A stretch of DNA of 64,000 nucleotides from CADCTQ01 sp963844325 (lineage in GTDB: Bacteria; Bacteroidota; Bacteroidia; Cytophagales; 172606-1), in NCBI GenBank assembly GCA_963844325.1, contig CAWJNV010000002.1:1860001-1924000 (forward strand), written 5' to 3'. The translations under genes and the position numbers were made by a program. Below are positions 50,267 through 57,288 of this stretch, one piece after another. The notes beneath the pieces were generated by a model that worked only from the letters and a program-made list of their open reading frames with translations, ran no database searches and was not told where the DNA came from. How positions within the stretch are numbered: position 1 is the first letter of the stretch; every line of letters begins with the position of its first letter.

Positions 50267-51013
50267 ATGGCCATTCCGGTGCGCTTCCAGTTTGCGGGAC
50301 CTTTGAACGACTTTCTCCGCCGGGAATTCCGCGGCAAATCCTTCGAACATCCTCTTCCTGCCACGGCTACCGCCAAAGACGCCGTGGAAGGCGTGGGCGT
50401 GCCGCAGGTGGAAGTGGCCGCCCTCCGCGTGAACGGCAGTTGGGCCCCGTTTGCGCAGCCCCTCCGGGCCGGAGACCGGCTCGAAGTCTTCCCCCGCTGG
50501 GAACACCCGCCGCTGCCGCCCGGCTACGCCCTGCACCCGCCGCTGCCCGCCGTCACCGCCTTCATCCTCGACGTGCACCTGGGCAAGCTGGCCCGGCTCC
50601 TGCGCATGCTGGGCTTCGACTGCCGCTACGAACGCGACTACGCCGACGACCGGATTGCCGCCATTGCCGCCGCCGAAGGCCGGGCCGTGCTCACCCGCGA
50701 CATCCCGTTGCTCAAGCGCAAGGTGCTCGACTGGGGCTACTGGCTCCGTTCGCAGCATCCCGAAGAACAACTCGCCGAAGTGCTGCACTATTTCCGGCTG
50801 ACGGATAAGCTACAACCGTTTACGCGTTGCCTCGTCTGCAACGGCCCGCTGGAAGGGGTGGACAAGCACCTCGTGGCCGACGTACTGGAGCCCGGGACGC
50901 GGGCCTGCTTCGAGGAATTCTACCGCTGCACGGTGTGCCGCCGCGTGTACTGGAAGGGTTCGCACTACGAACGCATGGCCGGCCTGGTGGCACGGATCGG
51001 GAAGGCGGGATAG
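50267..51013 (+). CDS. Mut7-C RNase-domain protein with N-terminal ubiquitin-like domain
   Basis: A 248-residue protein. Residues 1-90 are a beta-grasp (Mut7-C ubiquitin-like) domain with RFQFAGPLNDFLRREF and the closing LRAGDRLEVFPRWE. From about 98 the Mut7-C domain, a PIN-like nuclease fold, begins FILDVHLGKLARLLRMLGFD and continues RYERDYADDRIAAIAAAEGR and LTRDIPLLKRK, giving acidic residues at D102, D124-D125 and D138 or so. A zinc ribbon follows (CLVCNGPLEG, then CTVCRRVYWKGSHYER). An RNase role is predicted from the fold; substrates are unknown. Confidence 0.9.
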   Translation: MAIPVRFQFAGPLNDFLRREFRGKSFEHPLPATATAKDAVEGVGVPQVEVAALRVNGSWAPFAQPLRAGDRLEVFPRWEHPPLPPGYALHPPLPAVTAFILDVHLGKLARLLRMLGFDCRYERDYADDRIAAIAAAEGRAVLTRDIPLLKRKVLDWGYWLRSQHPEEQLAEVLHYFRLTDKLQPFTRCLVCNGPLEGVDKHLVADVLEPGTRACFEEFYRCTVCRRVYWKGSHYERMAGLVARIGKAG

Positions 51014-51100
51014 GGGTAAATTGCGTATATTCGATGGCGCAAACATTTCGGGTTTCCAAAACCCGAAAGCTTTGCCGCAACAACCCAACTCTTAACCACC

Positions 51101-51679
51101 GTGGGACACGCCTTACACGCGCAACAAAAGCTCACCTACTCCGAATACGAAACCCTGGAACAGCAGGCGGAGGAGACCCGCTACGAGTTTGCGGATGGGG
51201 AAGTAAGGGCTATGTCCGGGGCCAGCATCGCCCACAACCAGATCGTGCAGAACCTGAGCGGGCTGCTCCGGCGCGATTTTCGCCCCAAAGGCTGCCGGGT
51301 GTACACCGAAACCGTGAAGCTGCAAGCCGAAGCTTTTCGCCGGTATTTCTACCCCGACGTAATGCTTACCTGCTCGGAGGCCGATCAACAAGCCCGGCAG
51401 TTGGTCCGGGAGCCCGTGCTGCTGGTCGAGGTGCTTTCCGGCAGTACCGAAAAGCACGACCTGGGCAAGAAGGTGGATTACTACCAGGCCATTCCCTCGC
51501 TGAAAGCCTACCTGATCGTGTCGCAGGAGGAGTACTGGGTGCGGGTGTACGAACGGCCGGGCGACAACTGGCAGCCGCACCGGCTGTACGACCAGCCCGA
51601 CCAACGGATCGAACTGCCGGCCCTGCCCTGGTCGGTGCGGGTGGCGGACCTGTACGAGGACGTGGTATTTGCCGGGTAG
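51101..51679 (+). CDS. Uma2-family (DUF820) nuclease-fold protein
   Basis: The GTG at 51101 gives 192 residues. The restriction-endonuclease-like core is visible: KLTYSEYETLEQQAEETRYE, FADGEVRAMSGASIAHNQIV, FYPDVMLTCSEAD, and VLLVEVLSGSTEKHDLGKKV followed by DYYQAIPSLKAYLIVSQEE. The D and E-x-S-x-S-x-x-x-D-x-x-x-K pattern matches the family. These genes are multicopy in Bacteroidota and cyanobacteria and are often linked to mobile sequence; their activity is not settled. Confidence 0.9.
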   Translation: MGHALHAQQKLTYSEYETLEQQAEETRYEFADGEVRAMSGASIAHNQIVQNLSGLLRRDFRPKGCRVYTETVKLQAEAFRRYFYPDVMLTCSEADQQARQLVREPVLLVEVLSGSTEKHDLGKKVDYYQAIPSLKAYLIVSQEEYWVRVYERPGDNWQPHRLYDQPDQRIELPALPWSVRVADLYEDVVFAG

Positions 51680-51725
51680 CACACCTCCGGGAATTCGAAT
51701 CAATCTACTTCGCCAATCGTTTCCC

Positions 51726-51798
51726 GCCAAGCCTCCTTCCCGATCCTCCTCCGGTCTCCTTTCGTTCCCGTCTCCCTGCCTCCCGCCTGCGGTCTCCT
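51726..51798. repeat. GGAGACCGG-family arm with core, between convergent genes
   Basis: GCCAAGCCTCCTTCCCGATC, then TCCTCCGGTCTCCTTTC, matches the reverse complement of 7317-7385 at about 34 of 37 positions, and CGTCTCCC and GGTCTCC words follow. It abuts the stop of the LytTR regulator gene. Confidence 0.65.
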
Positions 51799-51799
51799 T

Positions 51800-52579
51800 T
51801 CATTCCATTCCGTTGAACCACTCCTTGAACGGGGCGACCCGTTCGCGGCTCACCACGATTTCGCGGTCGAAGTCGAGGTGGAGGCGGATGAGCAGGCGGC
51901 TGCTCGAATACACCACCACGTCGGCAATGGCGGCAATGCCCACGATGAAGGTGCGGTTGACGCGGAAAAACCGGGCCGGGTCCAGCAGTTCTTCCAGTTC
52001 TTCGAGCTTGTAGTCGATGATGTACTTGCGGCGCTGGCTGGTGAGCAGGAACACGTCGCGGTCCACGGCGTAGAAGAGGGCCACCGCGTCGGTGGTGACC
52101 GAGTGGATGTGGTCGCCGAGGCGCACCATGAACCGCGACTTGTAGGCCGGCTTCTGGAGCAGCCGCAGGGCTTCGCCGAGCCGTTCGAGTTGTCCGGGGG
52201 CGGACGGCGGGGCGAGGCTGCTCCGGATCATTTCGAGCTTCCGCAGGCTGCCCGACAGGGCCTCGAAGGTAATGGGCTTGAGCAGGTAGTCGATGCCGCT
52301 CGACTGGAAGGCCCGCAGGGCGTACTCCCCGAAGGCAGTGGTGAAGATGATGGGCTTTTGGATGGCGACTTCCCCGAACGCCTCGAAGCTGAGCCCGTCG
52401 GTCAGTTGCACGTCCATGAACACCAGGTCCACGGCCGACGGCGGGGCCTGGAACCAGGCTTTGACCTTCGCCACGCTGTCGAGCCGCCCCACTACCTGAA
52501 TGCCGGCGTCGTACCGGCGGATCAGCCGCTCCAGCTGCTCGGCGGCGGGCTGTTCGTCTTCGATGATGAGTACGTGCAT
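51800..52579 (-). CDS. LytTR-family response regulator
   Basis: The ATG at 52579 (MHVLIIEDEQPAAEQLERL) gives 259 residues. The receiver keeps the acidic residues in LIIEDE, the phospho-acceptor in VDLVFMDVQLTDG, the threonine in PIIFTTAFGEYALRAF and the lysine in DYLLKPI. A linker leads to a LytTR DNA-binding domain (about 155-259: FMVRLGDHIHSVTTDAVALF, KLEELEELLDPARFFRVNRT). It is the third gene of a minus-strand set with two LytS-like kinases. The upstream frame that would lengthen it is repeat sequence. Confidence 0.93.
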   Translation of the reverse strand: MHVLIIEDEQPAAEQLERLIRRYDAGIQVVGRLDSVAKVKAWFQAPPSAVDLVFMDVQLTDGLSFEAFGEVAIQKPIIFTTAFGEYALRAFQSSGIDYLLKPITFEALSGSLRKLEMIRSSLAPPSAPGQLERLGEALRLLQKPAYKSRFMVRLGDHIHSVTTDAVALFYAVDRDVFLLTSQRRKYIIDYKLEELEELLDPARFFRVNRTFIVGIAAIADVVVYSSSRLLIRLHLDFDREIVVSRERVAPFKEWFNGME

Positions 52580-52610
52580 TGGGGAAGTAGTGGTTCGTTG
52601 CTCGTTGTTG

Positions 52611-52758
52611 GGGGCAGAGGGCGCGGAGCTAAGGGCGGAGGGCACAGTGCTGAGGGGCAGTGCGTAGGTGAGGGTGGCGCTTAGCCCTCCGCTCCCTGCC
52701 CCACGCTCTCTGCCCATGCCACCTGTTCACTGTTTACTGCTGACTGTTCACTGCCTGC
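52611..52758. repeat. Hairpin element GGGCAGAGGGCGCGG, plus a half arm of the AGTAAACAG family
   Basis: GGGCAGAGGGCGCGGAGC and TAAGGGCGGAGGGC face GCTTAGCCCTCCGCTCCC and CACGCTCTCTGCCC. Directly beside lie GTTCACTGTTTACTGC and TGACTGTTCACTGC words. About 26 C-terminal residues of the upstream kinase (SEQSAVNSEQ onward) are encoded by these repeats. Confidence 0.75.
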
Positions 52759-53787
52759 GAGGCGGATGAGCGGGAGGTGGATGGTGACGTGGCCCTTGTC
52801 GTTGGCGTAGGTGGGAGGCGGGCCGGTAAAAAAGCCGTACGCCTGCGCCAGTTGCCCGACCAGTTCGGGGAGGCCCGCCGGCGGGTTGAGCCGCTGGAAA
52901 AGCTGGAAGGAGAGGAGGGCCGTGTCGCGGTCGAGGGAAAGGTGCAGGTGCAGGGGCCGGTCCGGGGTGATGATGGCGTTCTGCACGGCGCAATCGACCA
53001 GCCGGGTCAGCGTGCCGGGCAGGACCTGCACGTGGCCGGCGGCGCCGCCCGTGGCCCGGCAGAGCTTCACGTGGCCCCCGTACTGGTAGTTGTACACGGC
53101 CACCAGCGCCGCGGCGGCTTCCATTTCGTCGGGCAGCGGCACGAGTTCGCGGCCTTTCTGCGTCAACTGGTAGCGGTACACCGCCGAGAGTTTTTCAATG
53201 AAGGTTTCGGCCGCCTCCGCGTCCTGGTGCACGAGGCAGATGAGCGTTTCGAGGGCACTGTAAAGCAACCGGGGGTTAGCCTCCTTTTTGAGCGCCTCCA
53301 ACTGGAATTCCGTCTTTTGGCGGAGCAGCGTCTCCTCGGCGATGCGGTGCTGGCTGTGCTGGTGCAGGTAGTAGAGGCCCCAGTACATCATGTTGTAAAA
53401 CCCGCAGCCCAGCCCGAAAAGGGCGTTCAGCGTAACCAGTTCCGCCCGGAAGGTCGTGTAGCCCACCACCCACTTGAAGTACGCGGCCACCCCGGCCGAA
53501 ATTACCGCCACGGTCAGGAGCAGGTGCACCACCCCTTGCAGCACGACCCGTACGCGGGGGTTGCGGCCCGCCGGGTAGAGGCGGTTGAGCCCCACCACCG
53601 ACAGCCGCAGCGACTCGTTGAGTACGTAGGCCAGTCCCACGCACAGGAGCACTTCCTGGCTGAAAAAGTGCCGGGTAAGCTGCTCCAGGCTGTCGAAGAA
53701 CAGCAGCACCAGCACGTACACGACCGTGCCGTACAGCGCCGGGCCCAGCAGCCGGAATATGGGGTGGTGAATGAAAAGTCGAGCCAT
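52681..53787 (-). CDS. LytS-type kinase homologue lacking the phospho-acceptor histidine
   Basis: A 368-residue membrane protein with four predicted helices in the first 150 residues (GTVVYVLVLLFF, LLCVGLAYVL, LLLTVAVISAGVAAYF, LNALFGLGCGFYNMM). The dimerisation region that should read NPHFLFNSLN is instead NPRLLYSALETL: the histidine is arginine. The ATPase half is also eroded: an N-box-like AVQNAIITPD remains but the glycine loops are not recognisable. It is therefore probably a non-catalytic partner of the intact kinase upstream. The C-terminal tail, from about residue 340, is translated repeat sequence. Confidence 0.85.
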   Translation of the reverse strand: MARLFIHHPIFRLLGPALYGTVVYVLVLLFFDSLEQLTRHFFSQEVLLCVGLAYVLNESLRLSVVGLNRLYPAGRNPRVRVVLQGVVHLLLTVAVISAGVAAYFKWVVGYTTFRAELVTLNALFGLGCGFYNMMYWGLYYLHQHSQHRIAEETLLRQKTEFQLEALKKEANPRLLYSALETLICLVHQDAEAAETFIEKLSAVYRYQLTQKGRELVPLPDEMEAAAALVAVYNYQYGGHVKLCRATGGAAGHVQVLPGTLTRLVDCAVQNAIITPDRPLHLHLSLDRDTALLSFQLFQRLNPPAGLPELVGQLAQAYGFFTGPPPTYANDKGHVTIHLPLIRLAGSEQSAVNSEQVAWAESVGQGAEG

Positions 53788-53789
53788 AA

Positions 53790-53826
53790 TGAATTACCAA
53801 TGACTAATTACCAATGACAAATGACT
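53790..53826. repeat. Short CCAATGAC repeat between the two kinase genes
   Basis: AATTACCAATGACTAATTAC and CCAATGACAAATGAC are words of the GGTCATT family without an opposing arm. They fill the 40-base gap between the two kinase genes. Confidence 0.55.
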
Positions 53827-53827
53827 G

Positions 53828-54883
53828 TTACGATTCCGCCAGCAGCGGCAGACGCACGGTAAAGTAGCCTTCCCGGGTGATTTGGATTTTCTGGTTGGTG
53901 TGGTACTGGTACCGTTTCCGGATGTTGTCCAGGCCTACCTTCAGGGAATGTTCCCGGGCGTCCGGTCCCGCCTGGCCGATGGTGTTGATCACATTGAGGT
54001 GGTTTTCCGAATCGCTGTAAATGCTGATGTGCAGCGGGATTTCCCGGCTCACGGCGTTATGCTTCACGGCGTTTTCCACCAGCATTTGCAGGGTGAGCGG
54101 GGGCACGCGGCACCCCAGCAGGTGGGCCGCCACCTCTTCGCGGATCTGGATGGCTCCCTCGAACCGCACGCTGAGCAGGTAGTTGTAGGCCCGCACGAAT
54201 TCCAGTTCTTCCGCCAGGCTCACCAGCGGCCGGTCGTGGGTGTCGAGTACGTACTGGTAGGTGTGGGCCAGCTTCCGCACGAACTGCTCGGCCTGGCCCG
54301 CGTTGCGGTGGGCCAGCGAGGAGATGGTATTCAGGCTGTTGAACAGGTAGTGCGGGCTCAACTGGCTCCGCAGCAACTCCGTCTGGAGGGCCAGCTGGGT
54401 TCTTTTGAGGTGTACTGCCTGGAGTTGCATGACGGCGTACTGCTGGTAGGAGAACAGCATGAAGCTGGCCAGTGTGTAGCCAAATACGGCAAAACCCGTC
54501 AGGATCAACCACTTCAGGGCTACCTCCGAATGTTCGGCCAGCAGGCCCCGCACGTCGGACCGGCCGTGGGCGACCGCCGAATAACCCACCAGGCAGAGGG
54601 CCGGCACGAGCAGCGCCACCAGGGCATTGCCCCCGAAACTGGCCAGCAGCGGCAGCCCCACGTTGCCCTGCCAGCTGAGGCGCCGGTGCAACCAGGCCCC
54701 GTACGCGTACAGGCCCGCCCCGGTAAGCACGGCCGCCAGCCAGCTCCACCCGTACAGCGACGAGGCGTACCAGCGGGCCGGCAACGAACCGGTGGCACTG
54801 TAGGCGAGGTAGGTGTAAAACAACCCCCCGGCTGCGGTGCTCACCAACAGGAGCAGTCCTATTTTTTTGATCGTTCCGCGCAT
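53828..54883 (-). CDS. LytS-type sensor histidine kinase (intact)
   Basis: The start used is the ATG at 54883 (MRGTIKKIGLLLLV); an ATG at 54901 adds six residues. The 351-residue protein has four membrane helices (LLLLVSTAAGGLFYTYL, WLAAVLTGAGLYAYGAW, LVALLVPALCLVGYSA, LTGFAVFGYTLASFMLF). Its kinase half has the acceptor histidine in RSQLSPHYLFNSLNTISSL, the N box LQMLVENAVKHNAV and the late glycine motif LKVGLDNIRKRYQYH. It belongs to the His_kinase family whose regulators carry LytTR domains, as the one at 51800 does. Confidence 0.93.
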   Translation of the reverse strand: MRGTIKKIGLLLLVSTAAGGLFYTYLAYSATGSLPARWYASSLYGWSWLAAVLTGAGLYAYGAWLHRRLSWQGNVGLPLLASFGGNALVALLVPALCLVGYSAVAHGRSDVRGLLAEHSEVALKWLILTGFAVFGYTLASFMLFSYQQYAVMQLQAVHLKRTQLALQTELLRSQLSPHYLFNSLNTISSLAHRNAGQAEQFVRKLAHTYQYVLDTHDRPLVSLAEELEFVRAYNYLLSVRFEGAIQIREEVAAHLLGCRVPPLTLQMLVENAVKHNAVSREIPLHISIYSDSENHLNVINTIGQAGPDAREHSLKVGLDNIRKRYQYHTNQKIQITREGYFTVRLPLLAES

Positions 54884-55041
54884 AACCTTCCCGTAAAGCA
54901 TTAACTTAAAAACCTTCCATGTAAGATGCCTTACCCGCGTAACCCGTTACGGGTAAAATTTAAAGTAAATACATTAAATTTTAACATGCAACAACACATA
55001 CAACGATCAACCATTCAACAATCAGCCATTCAACCATCCAA
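54884..55041. repeat. Gap with a half arm of the ATGGTTGA family
   Basis: CAACGATCAACCATTCAAC, ATCAGCCATT and CAACCATCCAATT words at 55003-55040 reach the stop of the SDHEK-repeat gene. The rest is AT-rich upstream sequence of the kinase operon. Confidence 0.55.
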
Positions 55042-56430
55042 TTATTCGATCGCTTCCATGGCGCGGCGGTACTCGTAGTCGGATTCGATGGATTTGACGG
55101 CTTTTTTGTAGGCTTCCACCAGGGAGGCATTGCCCTTGGGCATCGTTTTGGCCAGCCTGACCAGCAATTGGCCCTTCTCGTGGTCGGAGTCGAAGGCGGG
55201 CAGGGCGGCCAGCACCTGCACGTACTGCTTGTCGGTGGGTTTTGATTTGTCGAGCAATGTCGCCAGTACCCGGCCTTTTTCGTGGTCCGACGAAATGCGG
55301 GTCACCAGCCCGAGGATTTCTTCGAAGTGCGCCGCCACCAGGGGCGGGTTGGTAACGGCCAGGTGCGTAACCACGTTGCTCTTTTCGTGGTCGGAGTCGA
55401 TCTGGTCGACCACGCCGGCCAGCGTCTTGAACTGGGTGCCGGCCAGCGACTGGTTGCCGAACATTTCGCGGAGCACGTTGGCCTTCTCGTGGTCCGAGTC
55501 GATGGTGCCGATCACCGTGAGGGCGTGCTGGAGGTTCGCCCCGTTCAGCTTGTTGGCCTGGAGCAGGGCCCTGACCACCTGCGCCTTCTCGTGGTCCGAA
55601 TCGATGTCGCCCAGCGCCTGGATGAGCGCCGTGGCGTTGGTTTCGTTGAGCCTGGTGTTGCTCAGTACGTGCCGGAGCACGTTGGCCTTCTCGTGGTCCG
55701 AATCAATGGACGACACGGCCCGGATGTACGCCTGGCCCGTCTGGTCGTTGCGCAGGTACACGCCGCTTACCCGCCGCAGCAGGTTGGCCTTTTCGTGGTC
55801 CGAATCCAGCTTATCCGCGAGCCTTTCGAGTACCAGCCGCAGGTCTTTGTCGGCCAGGTTGGGCTGTTCGAGCAGGTAGCCGTAGTAGATGCTCCCGGCG
55901 TGGTCATTGTCCAGGTTGTCAATGGTTTCCAGCACGCCGTTCACGCCCTTTTTAGCGTAGATGCGCCGTACGCGTTCCTCGGCGCCGATGCCCGAGGTGG
56001 CAATGATTTCGGGCAGCATGTCGGCCAGCCACTTGCGGCCTTCCGGTTCGTAGGGCTGCTGCTGGCGGTTGGCGTGGTAGGTCCGCGTGAGGGTGCCGTC
56101 CGACGAACTCTCGATGAGCACGCTGCGGGTATTGCCGAAGGTGGTTTTGCTGAACTTGAAATAGCCGCCGGGCGAAATGCTTCTGATGTCCCGTTCGTCG
56201 TCGGTGAAGGCGACCTTGCCGCGGAAGTTGATTTCGGTGGCGTTGGAGCCGTTCTGCACCACGTGGCTGTACGTGTGCTGGGCTACGCGCCGGTGGCGGC
56301 TGGAATCCTGCGGAAAACCGGCGGCCTGCACCCGCAGCGCCGCGGGCTGGGACAGGTAGCCTTCCCGCAGCAGGTCCCCGCCGATGGCCATCACAAACGC
56401 ACAGGCTACGAGATTAAATGAACTAAACAT
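55042..56430 (-). CDS. Protein of about nine SDHEK helical repeats
   Basis: A 462-residue protein. The start (MFSSFNLVACAFVMAIGGDLL) looks like a signal or anchor. Residues about 55-125 form a strand-rich domain (GNTRSVLIESSSDGTLTRTY). From about 180 to the end, repeats of 35-38 residues carry the motif (I/L)DSDHEKxxVL: LDSDHEKANLL, IDSDHEKANVL, IDSDHEKAQVV, IDSDHEKANVL, IDSDHEKSNVV, ISSDHEKGRVL and FDSDHEKGQLL, with divergent first (LDNDHAGSIYY) and last (IESDYEYRRAM) copies. Related SDYEK repeats occur in M56-type and anti-sigma-associated proteins. An alpha-solenoid for protein binding is likely; function is unknown. Confidence 0.8.
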   Translation of the reverse strand: MFSSFNLVACAFVMAIGGDLLREGYLSQPAALRVQAAGFPQDSSRHRRVAQHTYSHVVQNGSNATEINFRGKVAFTDDERDIRSISPGGYFKFSKTTFGNTRSVLIESSSDGTLTRTYHANRQQQPYEPEGRKWLADMLPEIIATSGIGAEERVRRIYAKKGVNGVLETIDNLDNDHAGSIYYGYLLEQPNLADKDLRLVLERLADKLDSDHEKANLLRRVSGVYLRNDQTGQAYIRAVSSIDSDHEKANVLRHVLSNTRLNETNATALIQALGDIDSDHEKAQVVRALLQANKLNGANLQHALTVIGTIDSDHEKANVLREMFGNQSLAGTQFKTLAGVVDQIDSDHEKSNVVTHLAVTNPPLVAAHFEEILGLVTRISSDHEKGRVLATLLDKSKPTDKQYVQVLAALPAFDSDHEKGQLLVRLAKTMPKGNASLVEAYKKAVKSIESDYEYRRAMEAIE

Positions 56431-56461
56431 GGGAGGGTTGGAAAGTTATGAAGTGAGACGG

Positions 56462-56495
56462 CTGACCAGCCGCGGTCTTAACCGTGGCTGGTCAG
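56462..56495. repeat. Palindrome CTGACCAGCCGCGGT / ACCGTGGCTGGTCAG
   Basis: Fifteen-base arms with one mismatch surround CTTA, 31 bases upstream of the SDHEK gene start. The centre CGGTCTTAACCG resembles the CACGGTTTTAACCGTG palindromes at 42259-42423. Confidence 0.7.
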
Positions 56496-56671
56496 AAGGT
56501 TTCCTTTTTTTCAAAGTTGGGCGGCGGGGGTGGTTAAAAAAAACGGTTGTACGTGAACGGGGGAATGGGTGCAGTCAACCGTAGAAAATGCGAAGTATCG
56601 GGGAGAAGAATGCCATTTATCTTACGTCTGCATACCCCCCTTGTTAATTTAAAAAAGGGTACATTTACAAT

Positions 56672-57082
56672 ATGAAGACAATACAAATTCTGCTGGTTGA
56701 AGACAATCCGGCCGATATTTATTTAGCGAAAGAAGCCCTCAAGGAATCCGACGTTCCCGTCCAGTTGCACGTCGTGGAAGACGGGATGAAGGCCACCGAT
56801 TACCTGCTCAAGAAAGGCCCGTACGAGTTCGCCACCACGCCCCACGTGATTCTGCTCGACCTAAAGCTCCCCATCAAGGACGGCCTTGAGGTGCTCGAAG
56901 AGCTGCGGCAGCACCCCGGGCTGAAGCGCGTGCCGGTGGTGGTGCTCACCTCGTCGGAACACGAGAAGGACATCAACCGCACTTTTTTGCTGGACGCCAC
57001 CTGCTACATGACCAAACCCATTGAGCCCGAACAGCTCATCTCCACGATCAAGCTGGTCAACTCCCTCCCCCAACTGACCTAG
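56672..57082 (+). CDS. Single-domain response regulator (CheY/Rcp1-like)
   Basis: A 136-residue receiver-only protein. The acidic pair is in ILLVEDNPADIYLAKEAL, the phospho-acceptor in PHVILLDLKLPIKDGLEVL, the threonine/serine in VVVLTSSEHEKD and the lysine in CYMTKPIEPEQL. The ED-N-PAD start and KxPxxDG motif are those of Rcp1-type regulators that work with phytochrome-like or PAS kinases. The soluble PAS kinase at 43203 is a possible partner, but they are 12 kb apart. A perfect 23-bp inverted repeat follows the stop. Confidence 0.93.
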   Translation: MKTIQILLVEDNPADIYLAKEALKESDVPVQLHVVEDGMKATDYLLKKGPYEFATTPHVILLDLKLPIKDGLEVLEELRQHPGLKRVPVVVLTSSEHEKDINRTFLLDATCYMTKPIEPEQLISTIKLVNSLPQLT

Positions 57083-57099
57083 CAGCGGGTCAGTCGCCA

Positions 57100-57156
57100 A
57101 TAGGTCATTGGTCAGTAGTCATTCAACCGCCGGATGACTACTGACCAATGACCTAT
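57100..57156. repeat. Hairpin element, GGTCATT family, perfect 23-bp stem
   Basis: ATAGGTCATTGGTCAGTAGT and CAT (57100-57122) pair perfectly with 57134-57156 around TCAACCGCCGG. It is compact and could terminate the regulator transcript. The remainder of the 206-base gap to the receptor gene contains no gene. Confidence 0.85.
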
Positions 57157-57288
57157 TTATTATTTTACGCCGGGCGGCGCGAATTGTCAAAACCCCGCCG
57201 ATTGCATAATATAGCGGATAGCGGCAGTACCGTAACGCCGGCTCCCTCAGGGCCGCGGCGGACGCCTCGTTTTTTCATTTAATTACTT

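Noticed and set aside
51101..51679. Uma2 protein as a transposase or part of a mobile element
   Set aside because: No terminal repeats or partner genes are seen; the family is commonly present as isolated chromosomal copies.
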